Assembly (NCBI RefSeq): GCF_036711975.1
Contig: NC_091973.1
Coordinates: 16,182,001-16,246,000, forward strand
Length of the DNA stretch: 64,000 nt
Direction of reading: 5' to 3'
Source of the DNA: Onthophagus taurus
Taxonomy: Eukaryota; Arthropoda; Insecta; Coleoptera; Scarabaeidae
The notes under the pieces are model-generated. The model saw nothing but the letters and a program-made list of their open reading frames with translations. It searched no databases and was not told where the DNA came from. Positions 24,241 to 35,400 of this stretch are shown here, piece by piece (the first letter of the stretch is position 1; each line of letters opens with the position of its first letter). Made by a program: the position numbers and the translations under genes.

Positions 24241-24631
24241 ATCGATTGTATTGTTCTTTTTTTTAGGTTCATAAGTCGTCACATCATCTTCTCGTTGTGC
24301 AATCTGTAATTTTTCTAGTGTACTGTTTTGAATAATCATGGTTATTGGATTTCTGCTTAATGCATCACAGTGTTTCATTCGAGCACCTGGTCGGTGTTGT
24401 ATCACATAGTACATCGAGCAACTCTAGCACACAAATCTTTTTTGTTCATAGTGGCCGTAAACGCCGCCCAGTCTGTTATTATTTTAAACGGTATTCCAAG
24501 TAGGTAAACACGAAATTTCTTCAAAACCTCCACAATGGCCAAAACTTCCAATTCGTAACTGTGGTATTTTCTTTGTGCATCATTTGTTTTTCTGCTCCAA
24601 TAATAGACAAGGTGCAGTTCACCATTTTCAC

Positions 24632-25017
24632 AAAGGGGGCGTGATGGCTCAGCGTGTTAGCTCTCGGGTTAACACGCAGACGTCCCGGGTTCGAACCCCG
24701 GTGAATTCACGTTGAGTCGCCCCCCGTCCTTCGGAGGGGACGTTAAGCCGTCGGTCCCGGCAACCAGTCTAACATCTCTGGTTGTCGTTAGCACGCATGT
24801 GTGTGAGGCTCGACTTATAGGGACGAATGCGCGTGAGCGCCCTCTGACACCTCGGGGTCGGGGCGGCGGTAACTCGTCATTGGAAACGAGTAAGCGGTAT
24901 CGTCACCTAACGAGATCTTCTCTACCATCTCGAGCCTCCAAGGGAGTATGCACAAGGGGCCCACTGGGGCCTAAGTGCGCGTAAAAATTACGCACCCCTC
25001 TCTCTACATACATACAT
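24632..25017 (+). mobile_element. tRNA-derived SINE, 386 bp, with perfect 11-bp target duplication
   Basis: The head GCGTGATGGCTCAGCGTG is A-box-like and GGTTCGAACCC (24689-24699) matches the pol III B box. A GC-rich body follows with GACGTTAAGCCGTCGGTCCC, which looks like a conserved SINE central domain. The tail is CATACATACATA. ACCATTTTCAC occurs at 24621-24631 and 25018-25028, an exact duplication. It lies inside gypsy-1 and so is younger. Confidence 0.92.
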
Positions 25018-25334
25018 ACCATTTTCACCACTTCTCTGTAATAATATCGCCCCAAATCCGTCATGACTTGCATCAGCGTATAACTCTGTTTCATCATTAT
25101 AATTAAAAATTCTTAGTACAGGTTTCGACACACAAAAGTCGTTTGAGTCTTTCAAGACGTACGCTCTGCAAGTCCAAAATGATACTGCTTGTTACCCTTT
25201 AAGAGATCCGATAAAGGTTTTGCTATCAACGCATAATTTTGGATATACTTCCTGAAGTAACCAGTCAGACCCAAAAAGCTTTGAACCCTTTTCACTGTAT
25301 TTGGTTCTAGAAACTTCATTACAGCTTTAATTTT

Positions 25335-26489
25335 CTATTTTGTAGGTGTTATCATACCATTCTCAATTTCGTGCCCTAAATACTCCACCTTAGATTTCAT
25401 AAATTGGCATTTTTCCCATATAAATTCCAAACCAAACTCTTCAACTGTTCTCAAAACTTTTTCAAGCTTTACAATAGCACTCTCTATAGTTACAGCCGGT
25501 ATAATGATATCATCCATATACAGTAGTAGCGTTCCGTCTTGTATCAACTCTCTAAGTACGTTGTTTAAATAACGTTGGAAAACTGTTGGAGAAATAGACA
25601 ATCCAAATGGTGTCTTCAGAAATTCAAAGTGTCCCCTTGGCGTCACGAAGGATGTATATTTGACACTATCCTCTGCTACAGGTACATGGAAAAATCCATT
25701 CCTAAGATCCAGGGTAGTAAATATTTTTGCTCCTGCTAGTTCATCAATTTGATCTTCCACCAATGGAAGAGTATAGCGATCCTTAATTATTTTCTTGTTT
25801 AATCTTCGGTAGTCAATGCATATTCTAGTGGCACCATCCTTTTTCTTTACTAGCACGATTGGACTAGCATAATTGGAACTACTAGGCCTAATTATTCCTT
25901 CTTTTAACCATTCGTCAATTTGGTTGTCAACTTCACTCTTTTCGGAATGAGAAAGTCTTCTTGGATGTTGATATACAGGAATATCGTCTTTCAAAATTAT
26001 TTTAGTTTGTATACTATTAGTTACTTGATTAAATCCTCTTTTGGGATTATAGTCCTGAATCATACTTCCAATCTTGAATTTGCAGCTATTTGTACCAATG
26101 TCTAAATCACATCCACTGTTCATCAATAATATGTTGTTTACTTCAAAATCGATAATTTCCAATTCTTGATTCACTTCGAGACTCTTTACTTCAACACTAT
26201 TGTGATTGATTGTCAACGTAACATTGTTCAAGATAGGCTTGCCAATAATTAAATCCATAGGTATGGAATCATCACTAACTACATGTACTTCAGTAATAAA
26301 ATCACAATCGTCAACATGCATTCTTCCTTTAAATTTTCCAATAGTTTTTATAGTATTAGTTCCTATACCCTTAATTTGTACTGGATTCAAGTCCAACTGC
26401 GGTGAACCCATTCGAATATATTCGCTTGCTTTCAAAATATTTAAATCACGTCCGGTATCTACGAAACATTGAATCTCATGATCGTTCAA
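25335..26489 (-). CDS. gypsy-1 protease and reverse transcriptase (fossil)
   Basis: A protease-like start (IQCFVDTGRDLNIL, DLIIGKPILN) leads into RT blocks EGIIRPSSSNYASPIVLVKK, RICIDYRRLN, FTTLDLRNGFFHV, LKTPFGLSISP and LLYMDDIII, then FMKSKVEYLGHEI. It is a typical Ty3/gypsy arrangement and belongs to a broken element. Confidence 0.85.
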   Translation of the reverse strand: MNDHEIQCFVDTGRDLNILKASEYIRMGSPQLDLNPVQIKGIGTNTIKTIGKFKGRMHVDDCDFITEVHVVSDDSIPMDLIIGKPILNNVTLTINHNSVEVKSLEVNQELEIIDFEVNNILLMNSGCDLDIGTNSCKFKIGSMIQDYNPKRGFNQVTNSIQTKIILKDDIPVYQHPRRLSHSEKSEVDNQIDEWLKEGIIRPSSSNYASPIVLVKKKDGATRICIDYRRLNKKIIKDRYTLPLVEDQIDELAGAKIFTTLDLRNGFFHVPVAEDSVKYTSFVTPRGHFEFLKTPFGLSISPTVFQRYLNNVLRELIQDGTLLLYMDDIIIPAVTIESAIVKLEKVLRTVEEFGLEFIWEKCQFMKSKVEYLGHEIENGMITPTK

Positions 26490-26495
26490 AATTAG

Positions 26496-27717
26496 TCATT
26501 TATATCCAGGCATTTCTGCATTTGTCTCTTGAACTACATAACTTCTTTTCGCCCGTCCTTGATCGTCTTCATTTCGTTTATTTTCAGCATTGCATTGATA
26601 AGCAATGTGTTCATATTTGTTACATTTGCAGCATTTACTGCCTTTTTCTTTGTCATTACAATTCTTAGATAGATGTCCCTTTCTTCCGCAATTAAAACAT
26701 CTCACATCCTCTTGATTGTTTTGTCTCGTTTTCGCATTCCCGTTTGTTTTAAACGGTTTATCTTTATTTTCTCGCCTTTCCTTTTGTTGTTTGATTTTAA
26801 TTTTTTCATACAACTTTAACATTTCTTTGAATGCTTTTAAAGATCTTGCTCCGTATAAAATAGATTTGTTCACTTCGTCATCAACTATTCCTTCTATTAC
26901 ATATCGCATTTTCAATAAATATTGAGTGACTGTTTCGTCTTTTCGTTCTATTCTTGCGGTGAGCATTTTATGAAGTGCGGCACCACTTAGACTTCGCTTG
27001 AACTCGTCTTTTAGTTTGTTTTTAAACGCATTCCACGTTGAAACCTTTATTTCAGCCTTCATATACAAACATCCCATGTCACTCCATCCCATCAACATAG
27101 CAGTATCTTCAAATTCTTCTATCCACTTCTCAATCGAACAACCATCACTTCCATCAAATGTACTAACCGTGTCTCCAACATCTTTAAAAGTCAACACAAA
27201 TTTTAGATTCATCTTTGGGTGCTGATTGTGTGAGCAACCACTCGATTTACTTGCGTCGTCCGTTGAATTTCTACTTTCGTTATTAAGAACTGCATTAACA
27301 CATGCATCGTGTTGTGGTAATGTTACAGGTTCATCGTCTTCTTCGTCATTTTCATCTGCTTCATGATGATTACATTGATCTTTTAAAAGTTCTAAAATCG
27401 AAAGCCCTGTGCACAGGAGGTTTACTAGTTCATCTTTATCATTCGCGTCGTTATTAAATTCAAACACTTAGACGCGGTATGCCAGCTGCGTCTAATTCGC
27501 CCAACGTAAGATTTTTCTTTCCAAACTCTATCTTTTCTTTCATCTTTTCAACGTTTTCAAATTTAAACCCCCTAAATTCTCTTAACTTCTTTCTATTACC
27601 TCTATCTCCGTCGTTTTCAAAAATAAATCTATAACAGGCTTTTATTGATTTTGTAGAAGCTTTTGAAATATTTTGTTCGATAGACGGTATGGTTCTTAAG
27701 CTCGTCATGTTTATCAA
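26496..27717 (-). CDS. gypsy-1 gag with two CCHC zinc knuckles (fossil)
   Basis: The region starts MINMTSLRTIPSIEQNISK at 27717. It carries a retrotransposon gag block (STFDGSDGCSIEKWIEEFED) and C-terminal knuckles CFNCGRKGHLSKNC and CCKCNKYEHIAYQC. It would form the particle coat and bind RNA. The reading frame is broken. Confidence 0.75.
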
Positions 27718-28140
27718 AATTAAATAAATATTAAGTCAATTAAATAATCGATAGCAAACGTCGAAAGAAATGAAGTAATAAAAAAAACAAGCGATTTATC
27801 TTTATATCCAACGTCTTGCGTCGCCGTCTAGCGGTTGCGTCGCGTCGTTCCTCGTGGTTTTCTTCGTATAGTCGTAATTGCACGTTCAGCCGTCGTGCGC
27901 TGGTCCAACTGCCTAAATGTCGCCACACCACCGTCTTTTCCTCTTCCGTCTTTTTTCTCTTCTTCACGTCTTCTCGTCTTCCGTCTTTTTCTCGTCTTCT
28001 CGTCTTCCGTTTTTATTCTCTTCTCATCTTAGCGGCTTTTGTTTTCACATTTGTCTTAACGTCTTCTTTTGGTTTTCCTTCGTCTTACTGTTTTTCTTCA
28101 CATGTTGCGTTGTCCGTAATCGCGGTCGAGCCCCCAAGAA

Positions 28141-28377
28141 TGTAGGATTTCGCTTGAATAAATCACCAAAACCCCCTTTATTTAGTTAATTTATTATTTC
28201 TATTAACATTTAAACTCATTTGATTAACTAATTTCAACACAACACGTCTTTACTGTTAGCTCGTCTTCTCACTTCTGCCATCTTCCCTCATCTCACATCT
28301 GCTTCGATCGATTGATCGACCCGACCCCTGATCGAGTACACTCGAAGGGTTTCGAGTCTTCCCGAATCTTTTCTACA
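28141..28377 (-). repeat. 5' LTR of gypsy-1
   Basis: A 237-bp block bounded by TGTAG and CTACA. It abuts a sequence like a tRNA-Pro primer-binding site on the gag side and the intron of Harbinger-2 on the other. Confidence 0.65.
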
Positions 28378-28421
28378 TATATAGTACTTAGTTTTTTAAT
28401 AATTAGTAATTAATTTTTTTA

Positions 28422-29455
28422 GAAATTCTGCAATCCCGGCTTCAAATAGATTGTTCCTTATGTTAAGATTTTGATGTTGTTGGCTGTAGCTGACTTTTGC
28501 GGAATCAGCGAATCATCAGCTTCCGTGATTATAAAATTAGTTCAATAGCTATTGGCAATCTAAGGCCCAACTATTTAAAAATGCCAGGTAATGCTGATGA
28601 AGTTCGAAGAAATCAGGTGGAATTTTACGAAATTGCATGGTTTCCACAAGTAATTGGTGCCACTGACTGCACACATGTTCGAATTCAAGCACCAGGTGAT
28701 GTTATAGACACGTTTTTTAGTTTTTGTAGAATGTGAAACACGTTTTATCTGAATTATAGGTGGCGAGAATGCAGAGTATTACAGGAACAGAAAAGGTTAC
28801 TTTTCTTTCAATGTCCAAACTATTTCAGACGCAAAGTTGCGAATATTGGACATTGTAACTAGATGGCCCGAATCCATCCATGACCAAACCATTTTTAACA
28901 ACAGCCGCATTAAAAATACATTTGAACAACAAGAGTTTCAAAACAGCGTTTTGCTTGGGGATAGCGGGTATCGAAATACGTTAGTATTGAATGTCATATC
29001 AACATGTATTTAATTTTCATAAGTTGATATAATGAATAATCGGTCCTGTTTCAAAAACTATTTGCTAACTCCACTAGATGCACCGAGAACGGAGGCGGAA
29101 AGACGGTATAATGAGTCTGAAATAAGGACTAGAAATGTAGTAAAACGTCAGTATGGGGTTTGGAAACGGCGGTTTTAAATTTTGAGATTAGAAATGGGAG
29201 TGGCAATAGATAGGTAAGCGCTAATATCCTATTCAGAAAGCATCATCGCTTACTAGGTTTTTCACTTTTAGGATACAAGCAATCATTATTGCAAGAGCCA
29301 TTTTGCACAACATATACATCAATATGAATGACGTTTTACCACCTGAAGACGATATACCGTTTGAAGATATCCAGGATGATGTCCAACGAAACGCTGAGGA
29401 CATGGCGGTAAATAATAGAAGATTAGAAATTATTAATTATTTTCAGAACTTATAA
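28422..29455 (+). CDS. Harbinger-2 transposase, multi-exon, inactivated
   Basis: After a tttttttag acceptor (28421) the sequence reads a HARBI1 N-terminal block (ADFCGISESSASVIIKLV, NLRPNYLKMP), then IGATDCTHVRIQAPG with the first Asp. The exon ends at 28695. The next exon starts at 28760 (GGENAEYYRNRKGYFSFN) with the second Asp in WPESIHDQTIF. A later block, LLTPLDAPRTEAERRYNESE, lacks a good acceptor. The third catalytic Glu appears replaced by Lys (RNVVKRQYGVWKRRF), and a stop follows RRF. A last exon (about 29273-29455) after cttttag reads IQAIIIARAILHNIY and ends at TAA. It is a pseudogene of a plain DNA transposon. Confidence 0.75.
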
Positions 29456-29589
29456 AAATAAATTGTATTATTATAAAAAATAAAATATAAGAAAAGAAAC
29501 CGCAAATTTACAATAAATAAGTACATTATTATTATTTACATATCGTCCACAAGCATTTAAAAAATTAACTGTTTTTTTCTTTTCTTAAC

Positions 29590-30519
29590 TTCTAAATCTC
29601 CACTTCTTTTTTTAATTGTATCACCTCCATCTCTGCTTTGTGCCTTTCCTTCTCATTTTCTACCATTAATGTTGTTAATTCTAATCTTTTTTTCAATAAT
29701 TCGTTATAGGTGTCGTAGACAGCTTTGTTGGACACTACACCATATAAACAGATCAATTTTTTATAGATAGTTAGTTAGCATTTTGATTGTACCTTTACTT
29801 TTCCTTGTTGTTTGCAAAACATTTGCTTTGCGTTTCCTCACATTTTTAGGGTTCCATGTATTCTCTTCTATACGAATGTCCACTGGAGTAGCAATAGATG
29901 ACATAGGTCCTCCCTCTGACTGTAAATCAGATTCCACATATACTTCTAATGGAATCCACGGAACTACCTATTGTTAAGAGAGTCTCGGACTGAGGCAGTG
30001 ATCCATTGTCGTCACTTAACGCCAATGACGTCACTGCTGTAGAAGTATGTGCAGAATCTGAATCACACACAGAGGGTAAACCCTGTACACTTAATTGAAT
30101 CAACCCTATAAGGTACACAAACATATTTAGAATGAAGTTACCTATAATTTTTTCCTCCCCTGGCGTCAAATTTTCTTGTTCTGGAGGTCCACCACCAGTA
30201 CCAATTGCGGCTTGGCGTATTTTTGCCGTACAGTTTTTTTTAAACTGTCATATTTCATTCGTAATCCTCTTGCATCTTGAGGGACACCTGTGGTAGCCGT
30301 CATCTCCTTTGGTATTATTTCCCATATCTATTAAACATATAATAGAATAATAATGGTTTGTAGTGTTTGTTAATCTAAATCTTACCTCTTGTTTTTTTTT
30401 CCACGTACGAACATCACTATTTTTATTCTCGAGGAAATTTTTATGGTTATCTCTTCTGGCTTAAAATTTGCCCTCCGTATACGCTTTTCTGTCTGATTTC
30501 TGGTATTCATTTTTTCCAT
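29590..30519 (-). CDS. Myb/SANT-like accessory protein of Harbinger-2, degraded
   Basis: On the minus strand, from ATG 30519: MEKMNTRNQTEKRIRRANF, then after a frame change FLENKNSDVRTWKKKQE, an intron, and GVPQDARGLRMKYDSLKKTV, which form a zeste/MSANTD-type Myb/SANT DNA-binding domain. The C-terminus near 29700-29590 is a coiled-coil-like stretch (ERHKAEMEVIQLKKEVEI). The partner type differs from Harbinger-1 (MADF/BESS). Frameshifts indicate it is dead. Confidence 0.6.
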
Positions 30520-30576
30520 TAATGCGAAACACAACAACAATTGTCACTAACAAAACTGACAGGTTTAAGGGAATTA

Positions 30577-32182
30577 GGGTAAACGCACCAGTGTTTGACC
30601 TGATTTTTTAATGTCAGTGTTTGACCGAGCCATATTATTTTTCTTGTAGATCCCTCTGCCTTTGCATATAATGCTCAAAATATGATCAAATACACATCTG
30701 ATTCATTTAAAGTTACTTACCCTACATATAAAATATAACATCATGAAGTAATATTTTTTAAAAATTAAAAAGGAAAACAGTATTTCGCATTTAGTGTTTG
30801 ACCACTTTGATTACGTTACTTGACCAATAATATCTAGTCTTTGACCTTAAAACCGTCAATGTTTGACCGATTCTTAATATAATATTCATTTTCATTATTT
30901 TTTCATACTATTTTGTTCACAAAAAAATGTTTATATTTTTTGACTCTTTAAGAACATCTTTTAAAACAGGAGCAAAATGCTCTTGACTTAACTTTTCACC
31001 CAAATTTTGTGTTTTCCAACTGGGTTTTTGTAACAGGAAGTCAACCAGCAGTTTTTCTTCATGAGAATTTAAAAATGCTGGTCTGCCCATTTTCCTCTGC
31101 ACTGGTGTTTTTCGTTTTTCTTTATAAATAAGATTTTACTTTGTAACGTTAAACATCTTGGCTGCTTTTTCATAAGATAAACCCCTACTTCTTACATCGA
31201 GAGTCTTTTGAAGATCTTCTTCACTATTTTTAAACTTAGGCTTCGCTGTCATATTGGCACTGAAAAAATGTTAACCTGATTCATATTTGCAAAATTTTCC
31301 ATATAGATTTTCCATTTTTTGATAATTGACCACTATAAGAGTCAGCGTTTGACCAACCGTGCGTTTTATCCTTTCAATTTTACAGAATCATTACTGCTTA
31401 AGTGCGGTCAATTACTTTTATTGTTATAAAAAGGGTTTAAAAAATAGAAAAGAATCAAACATTTACACTTATATTTATATTACGCTTGAATATTTATAAA
31501 ATTTAAAATCGGTTAAAAAACTCAGTTTTGAGTGTTGTGTGTCCTATAAATGACCAAAAGAGGAACCAGTGTACCAACTGATTGTATCTCACTTAAACTA
31601 TAAAAGTTTTGGTCAAATACTAAACAACTTAAACGGGAAGATATAAGTTTTAAAAACAGGTATTACACATTTTTCCATTTTATTAATCAAATATAAATTC
31701 CTGTGAGATTAAAAACAACCAGTTCGTCTAGTATTTGACCGTTTGGTCAAACACTAATTTTTAATTTAATTTAGAACTACCAGTCATTGACCGACTTTAT
31801 TTCAACAAATAATTAAGTAAAGCGGTATTTTTTTAATATAACCAATAGAAAACATTATTAGATCACTGGCAAACAAAAAAAGAAACATCATACATGCAAA
31901 AACGGCTGAATAGTACTACCCTGTTTGCGCGAATTTCTAAACATAAAAATTACGCTTTTTAGCACGATGCGAATAGGCCGGCAGTTAGCGCGAAATTAAA
32001 CAACAAAAACTTAAGAACGGTATGGTTGTGGACTTTTTGTGTACTAGGGGGTGAAGAGGAGACTGGTGGCTATTTATGGATATATTTATATTTTTTAGAT
32101 ATTCCTTGGATCCTTATTTTTCACATTTTTTTTACAAAAACGGTCAAACACTGACCAACGGTCGATTCCTGACGTTTTACCC
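30577..32182 (-). mobile_element. pogo-like DNA transposon, internally deleted, 1.6 kb
   Basis: The short inverted ends GGGTAAACGCACCAG and (inverted) GGGTAAAACGTCAGG are flanked by TA (30575-30576, 32183-32184). The motif GTTTGACC recurs many times internally in both orientations. Only the N-terminal DNA-binding part of a transposase remains; the DDE domain is gone. It sits inside Harbinger-2. The MITE at 6650-6926 is a shorter derivative. Confidence 0.82.
30917..31252 (-). CDS. pogo-type transposase N-terminus (HTH), truncated
   Basis: From ATG 31252 the frame reads MTAKPKFKNSEEDLQKTL and GLSYEKAAKMFNVTK, a psq-type helix-turn-helix. One in-frame TAA (31136-31138) follows, then RKTPVQRKMGRPAFLNSHEE, the start of a CENP-B-type second helix-turn-helix, ending at about residue 111. 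No catalytic domain follows. Confidence 0.65.
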
Positions 32183-32442
32183 TACCCACGAATTACCGAC
32201 GGACAAAGGAGATAGAAACCTGTAGTACCCCTTTTACACGTCGTCACCAACAGTCATTACAACATTCCCCCAGATTCTTACTTTAACTATTAGATAGCCT
32301 ATCCATTAGTTAAATCGAAATGGTAAAAGTCGCTTCGCAGTTAACTAATAGATAAACGTTATCCGCTAGTTAGACTAACGACCAGTTTAACTAGAGGTGG
32401 TAAAAGTGGGCCTAAAAGACTAAAATAAATAGATTAAAATAT

Positions 32443-35400
32443 TCAAAGATTTCTTAAAATACTTAATTTAACATTTTGATAATATCTAGTTAGTTTAAAA
32501 TTCCTGTTATGGAATTTCAATGTGTAAAATGGTCTTAATCTAACAAATAATTTTAAAAGATATTCTAACGGAATCTGTGTACATACAAATAAATGATCAA
32601 TATCCCGCAAATTTTCTAAAAACAATTTACTAATGCCCCATTTACATAACAATATTGAGTAGGTATCATAAAATGATTCTTCCAATTTAAAAATATAGTT
32701 CAAAAATGTATTATTGTGCCAATTAAGTGCACAGTTAAGCCTTAACAGGTACCCAGTTAAGCTCCCAAACAGATTATCTGTAGAGAACGATTTAAAATGA
32801 ATAAATAAATTGTTTGTCTCTAAATTGTGCACACTTAACATCTTTTTACTTAAATATCCACATACATACGTAAATCCATTTTGTGTTGGTAGATCTTAGG
32901 CCCTGTAATCTGTGTCAATCCGATTACCGTCTGTTGTAATTTGTATCTTGTTTATACACATTTTTGCATTTTTTATTTTGTATTTAAATTAGTTTTTCGA
33001 TTTGTCAAGAATCATAGCAATAAGAAGTTTTTGTTTTGTTTTCGTTGTTGTTGACAACAAGCGCGTCACTATCAATAAGATTTTTGTAAGAGCGTCGTTT
33101 GAGTCGTGTTGTACCTTCGTTATAATTAATAAATAATTCGTTACAACAAAAGCCAGCAAATCGTTATTCGTTACGAAGAAGTGTTAACCAGCGCTATAAC
33201 ATACGTTATATTATTCAACATGGTCCTTCGAGCCGGATTAAATTAATTATCGTCGTTTTTGAGATTATCATCAGTCGTGGTTGCCAAGCAACACAAACAG
33301 GAAAAATTTGGTGAGCTGGAATTCAAAGGAAATTCGGAAGAACGTCGGGACACGTTATCCACGGGCCGGAAGCATCCCCCTTTAAGTTTGAGCGTGTCGT
33401 AAGCATATAATCCTTTTTTTCCATTTCCTTTTCCCTTGCTTAAATTTGAATCAATTGCGTTGCGTTCATTTTACGTATTATCATGTCGGAAATAGAAACT
33501 TTAATAAAAAAACGTGGCATTGTCAAAGGCAAGCTAACAAATTTTTCAAAATTTATTACTAAATCGAAATTAGATGATAAGGGTAGTCTCGATCAGACGT
33601 GGGTTTTTGAGTTGGAACAACGGTACGATCGTGCACTTAATTTAATTAGTGATTTCGAAATCATTCAGGAGAACATTGATTTAGTAAGCGCCGACGGGGA
33701 GGTGCAAGCGTTAGAACGAGAAAATTTTGAGGCGGCTTTTTACGCAAGCACTGCGGAAGCCAAACGTATATTAACAAATAGCAAAAATTCTCGCAATTCT
33801 TCTCTCACTGTCAGTCCTGCTCCGGAGCAATGCGTAAAGTTACCGGTAATTGATTTACCTAAATTTAATGGAAATAGCGAATCATGGCTGGAATTTCACG
33901 ATATTTTCGAGTCATTGATTCATAATAATCATGCCGTGAATGACGTTCAAAAATTCCATTATTTGTTATCAACTTTAACGGGTGAAGCTCGACAAGTAAT
34001 TGCGAGTTTAGAAATTACCAATACAAACTATGATGTTGCGTGGGATTTAGTTTGCAGTCGATATAACAACCCTCGAATACTAGTGCAAAATCACATTAAG
34101 GCACTTTTTAAAATTGAAAGAATTACTTCCGTTAACTCGAATGTAATACGCACTTTAATTGATAACATTCGCAAACATTTACGTGCATTAAACACATTAA
34201 AGGAACCCACCGATAAATGGGACACATTAATTGTATATTTAGTTTCCACTAAATTGGATTTCGAATCAAACCGTGAATGGGAACATCAAAAAATACAGAT
34301 TGATAAACCCACATTAGACGATTTATTGGATTGCTTAAAAGGTAGAGCTGATTTATTAGAATCACTTGAAGATAAAGGGGCGTCTAAATCATTAGTTAAA
34401 CATCAGTCAGCTACTAAAGCTAGATCATTTGTAGTTTCAAGGCAGATAGATGCAATAAAATGTGTTTTGTGCAAGGCCGAACATAATCTTCAACATTGCC
34501 CTGAATTTCTTCAACTTAACATACAAAAACGTATAGAGCAAGTAAAAAAATTGAAACTTTGTATGAATTGTCTTCGATTGGGTCACTTTATTAATCAATG
34601 TAGGTCGGGTCTATGTAAACAATGTAAATCTAAACACCACACCCTTCTGCATATCACATATAATCGTTCAGATTCGCAACAATCACCAACAACACAATTA
34701 CAAACTCTCACATCTAGTTCATTAACAACTGTACAAACATTATTATCAACTGTCACTTTACATGCATTTGATCGGCGAAATAAAAAACACACATTCCGTG
34801 CACTACTAGATCCAGGTAGTCAAAGTAGCTTCATAACGACAGATCTTCGCGAAAGGTTGCATCTCCCTGAAACAAAAACAAATATCAGCGTTACGGGAAT
34901 AACTCAATCTAAATCTACAATTTCTAGTTCATGTTTGCTAAAAATACATTCGCATTGTACTAATTTTTCACTTCAAGTTACGTGTCTTGTCCTTCCAGTA
35001 ATTACTAGTAATTTGCCTCAGTTCGCTATCGATGTTAATTCGTTAAAGATTCCTGCTCACCTACGCTTAGCTGATCCTGAGTTTTATAACCCAAATAGTA
35101 TTGATATGTTGCTAGGCGCAGATTACTTTTGGGAATTGTTGTGCATAGGTCAAATCAAATTAGATGATGGACCGGTTATACAAAATACAAGGTTCGGGTG
35201 GATTGTTTCGGGCCCGGTTCAAACAAGCGCTGTGCCTTCTATCCAGTGCAATTTAGTTCAAAGCGCACAGTCATCAAAACTTCACGAACAACTCACGCGT
35301 TTTTGGGAAGTTGAGTCGGTGAACGTACCCATTTCGCTATCGAAATCTGACGCGTTCTGTGAGAAACATTTTCAAGAAACGACCTCGCGAACGGATGACG

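Larger units (their letters stand above)
20480..24255 (-). mobile_element. RTE-like LINE, nearly full length, lightly damaged
   Basis: On the minus strand the order is ORF1-like region (about 24240-23495), endonuclease, reverse transcriptase and a short 3' end near 20480. It separates gypsy-1 (above 24260) from gypsy-2 (below 20460). No clear target duplication was found by eye. Confidence 0.8.
24260..28377 (-). mobile_element. Ty3/gypsy element (gypsy-1), broken, one LTR seen
   Basis: Minus-strand order: 5' LTR (28141-28377), a primer-binding-like TTGGGGGCTCGACC adjoining it, gag (27717-26496), protease and RT (26489-25335), then RNase H (about 24630-24300, ending at an ALSRNPI block). No second LTR or integrase was seen; the LINE adjoins the truncated end. 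A SINE has inserted between RT and RNase H. Several breaks; moderately old. Confidence 0.85.
28421..32412 (+). mobile_element. Second Harbinger transposon (Harbinger-2), decayed, left end not found
   Basis: Transposase exons (28422-29455, +) face a Myb/SANT-like partner gene (-, 29590-30519). The right end is probably at 32412, where GGTAAAAGTGGGCC meets TAA, the expected duplication. A pogo-like element (30577-32182) interrupts it. The left end and first exon are not visible; the gypsy-1 LTR lies just upstream, within what looks like the first intron. Confidence 0.7.

Noticed and set aside
24632-24705. Possible tRNA gene with B box GGTTCGAACCC
   Set aside because: It is the head of a SINE with body, tail and target duplications; no complete cloverleaf was drawn.
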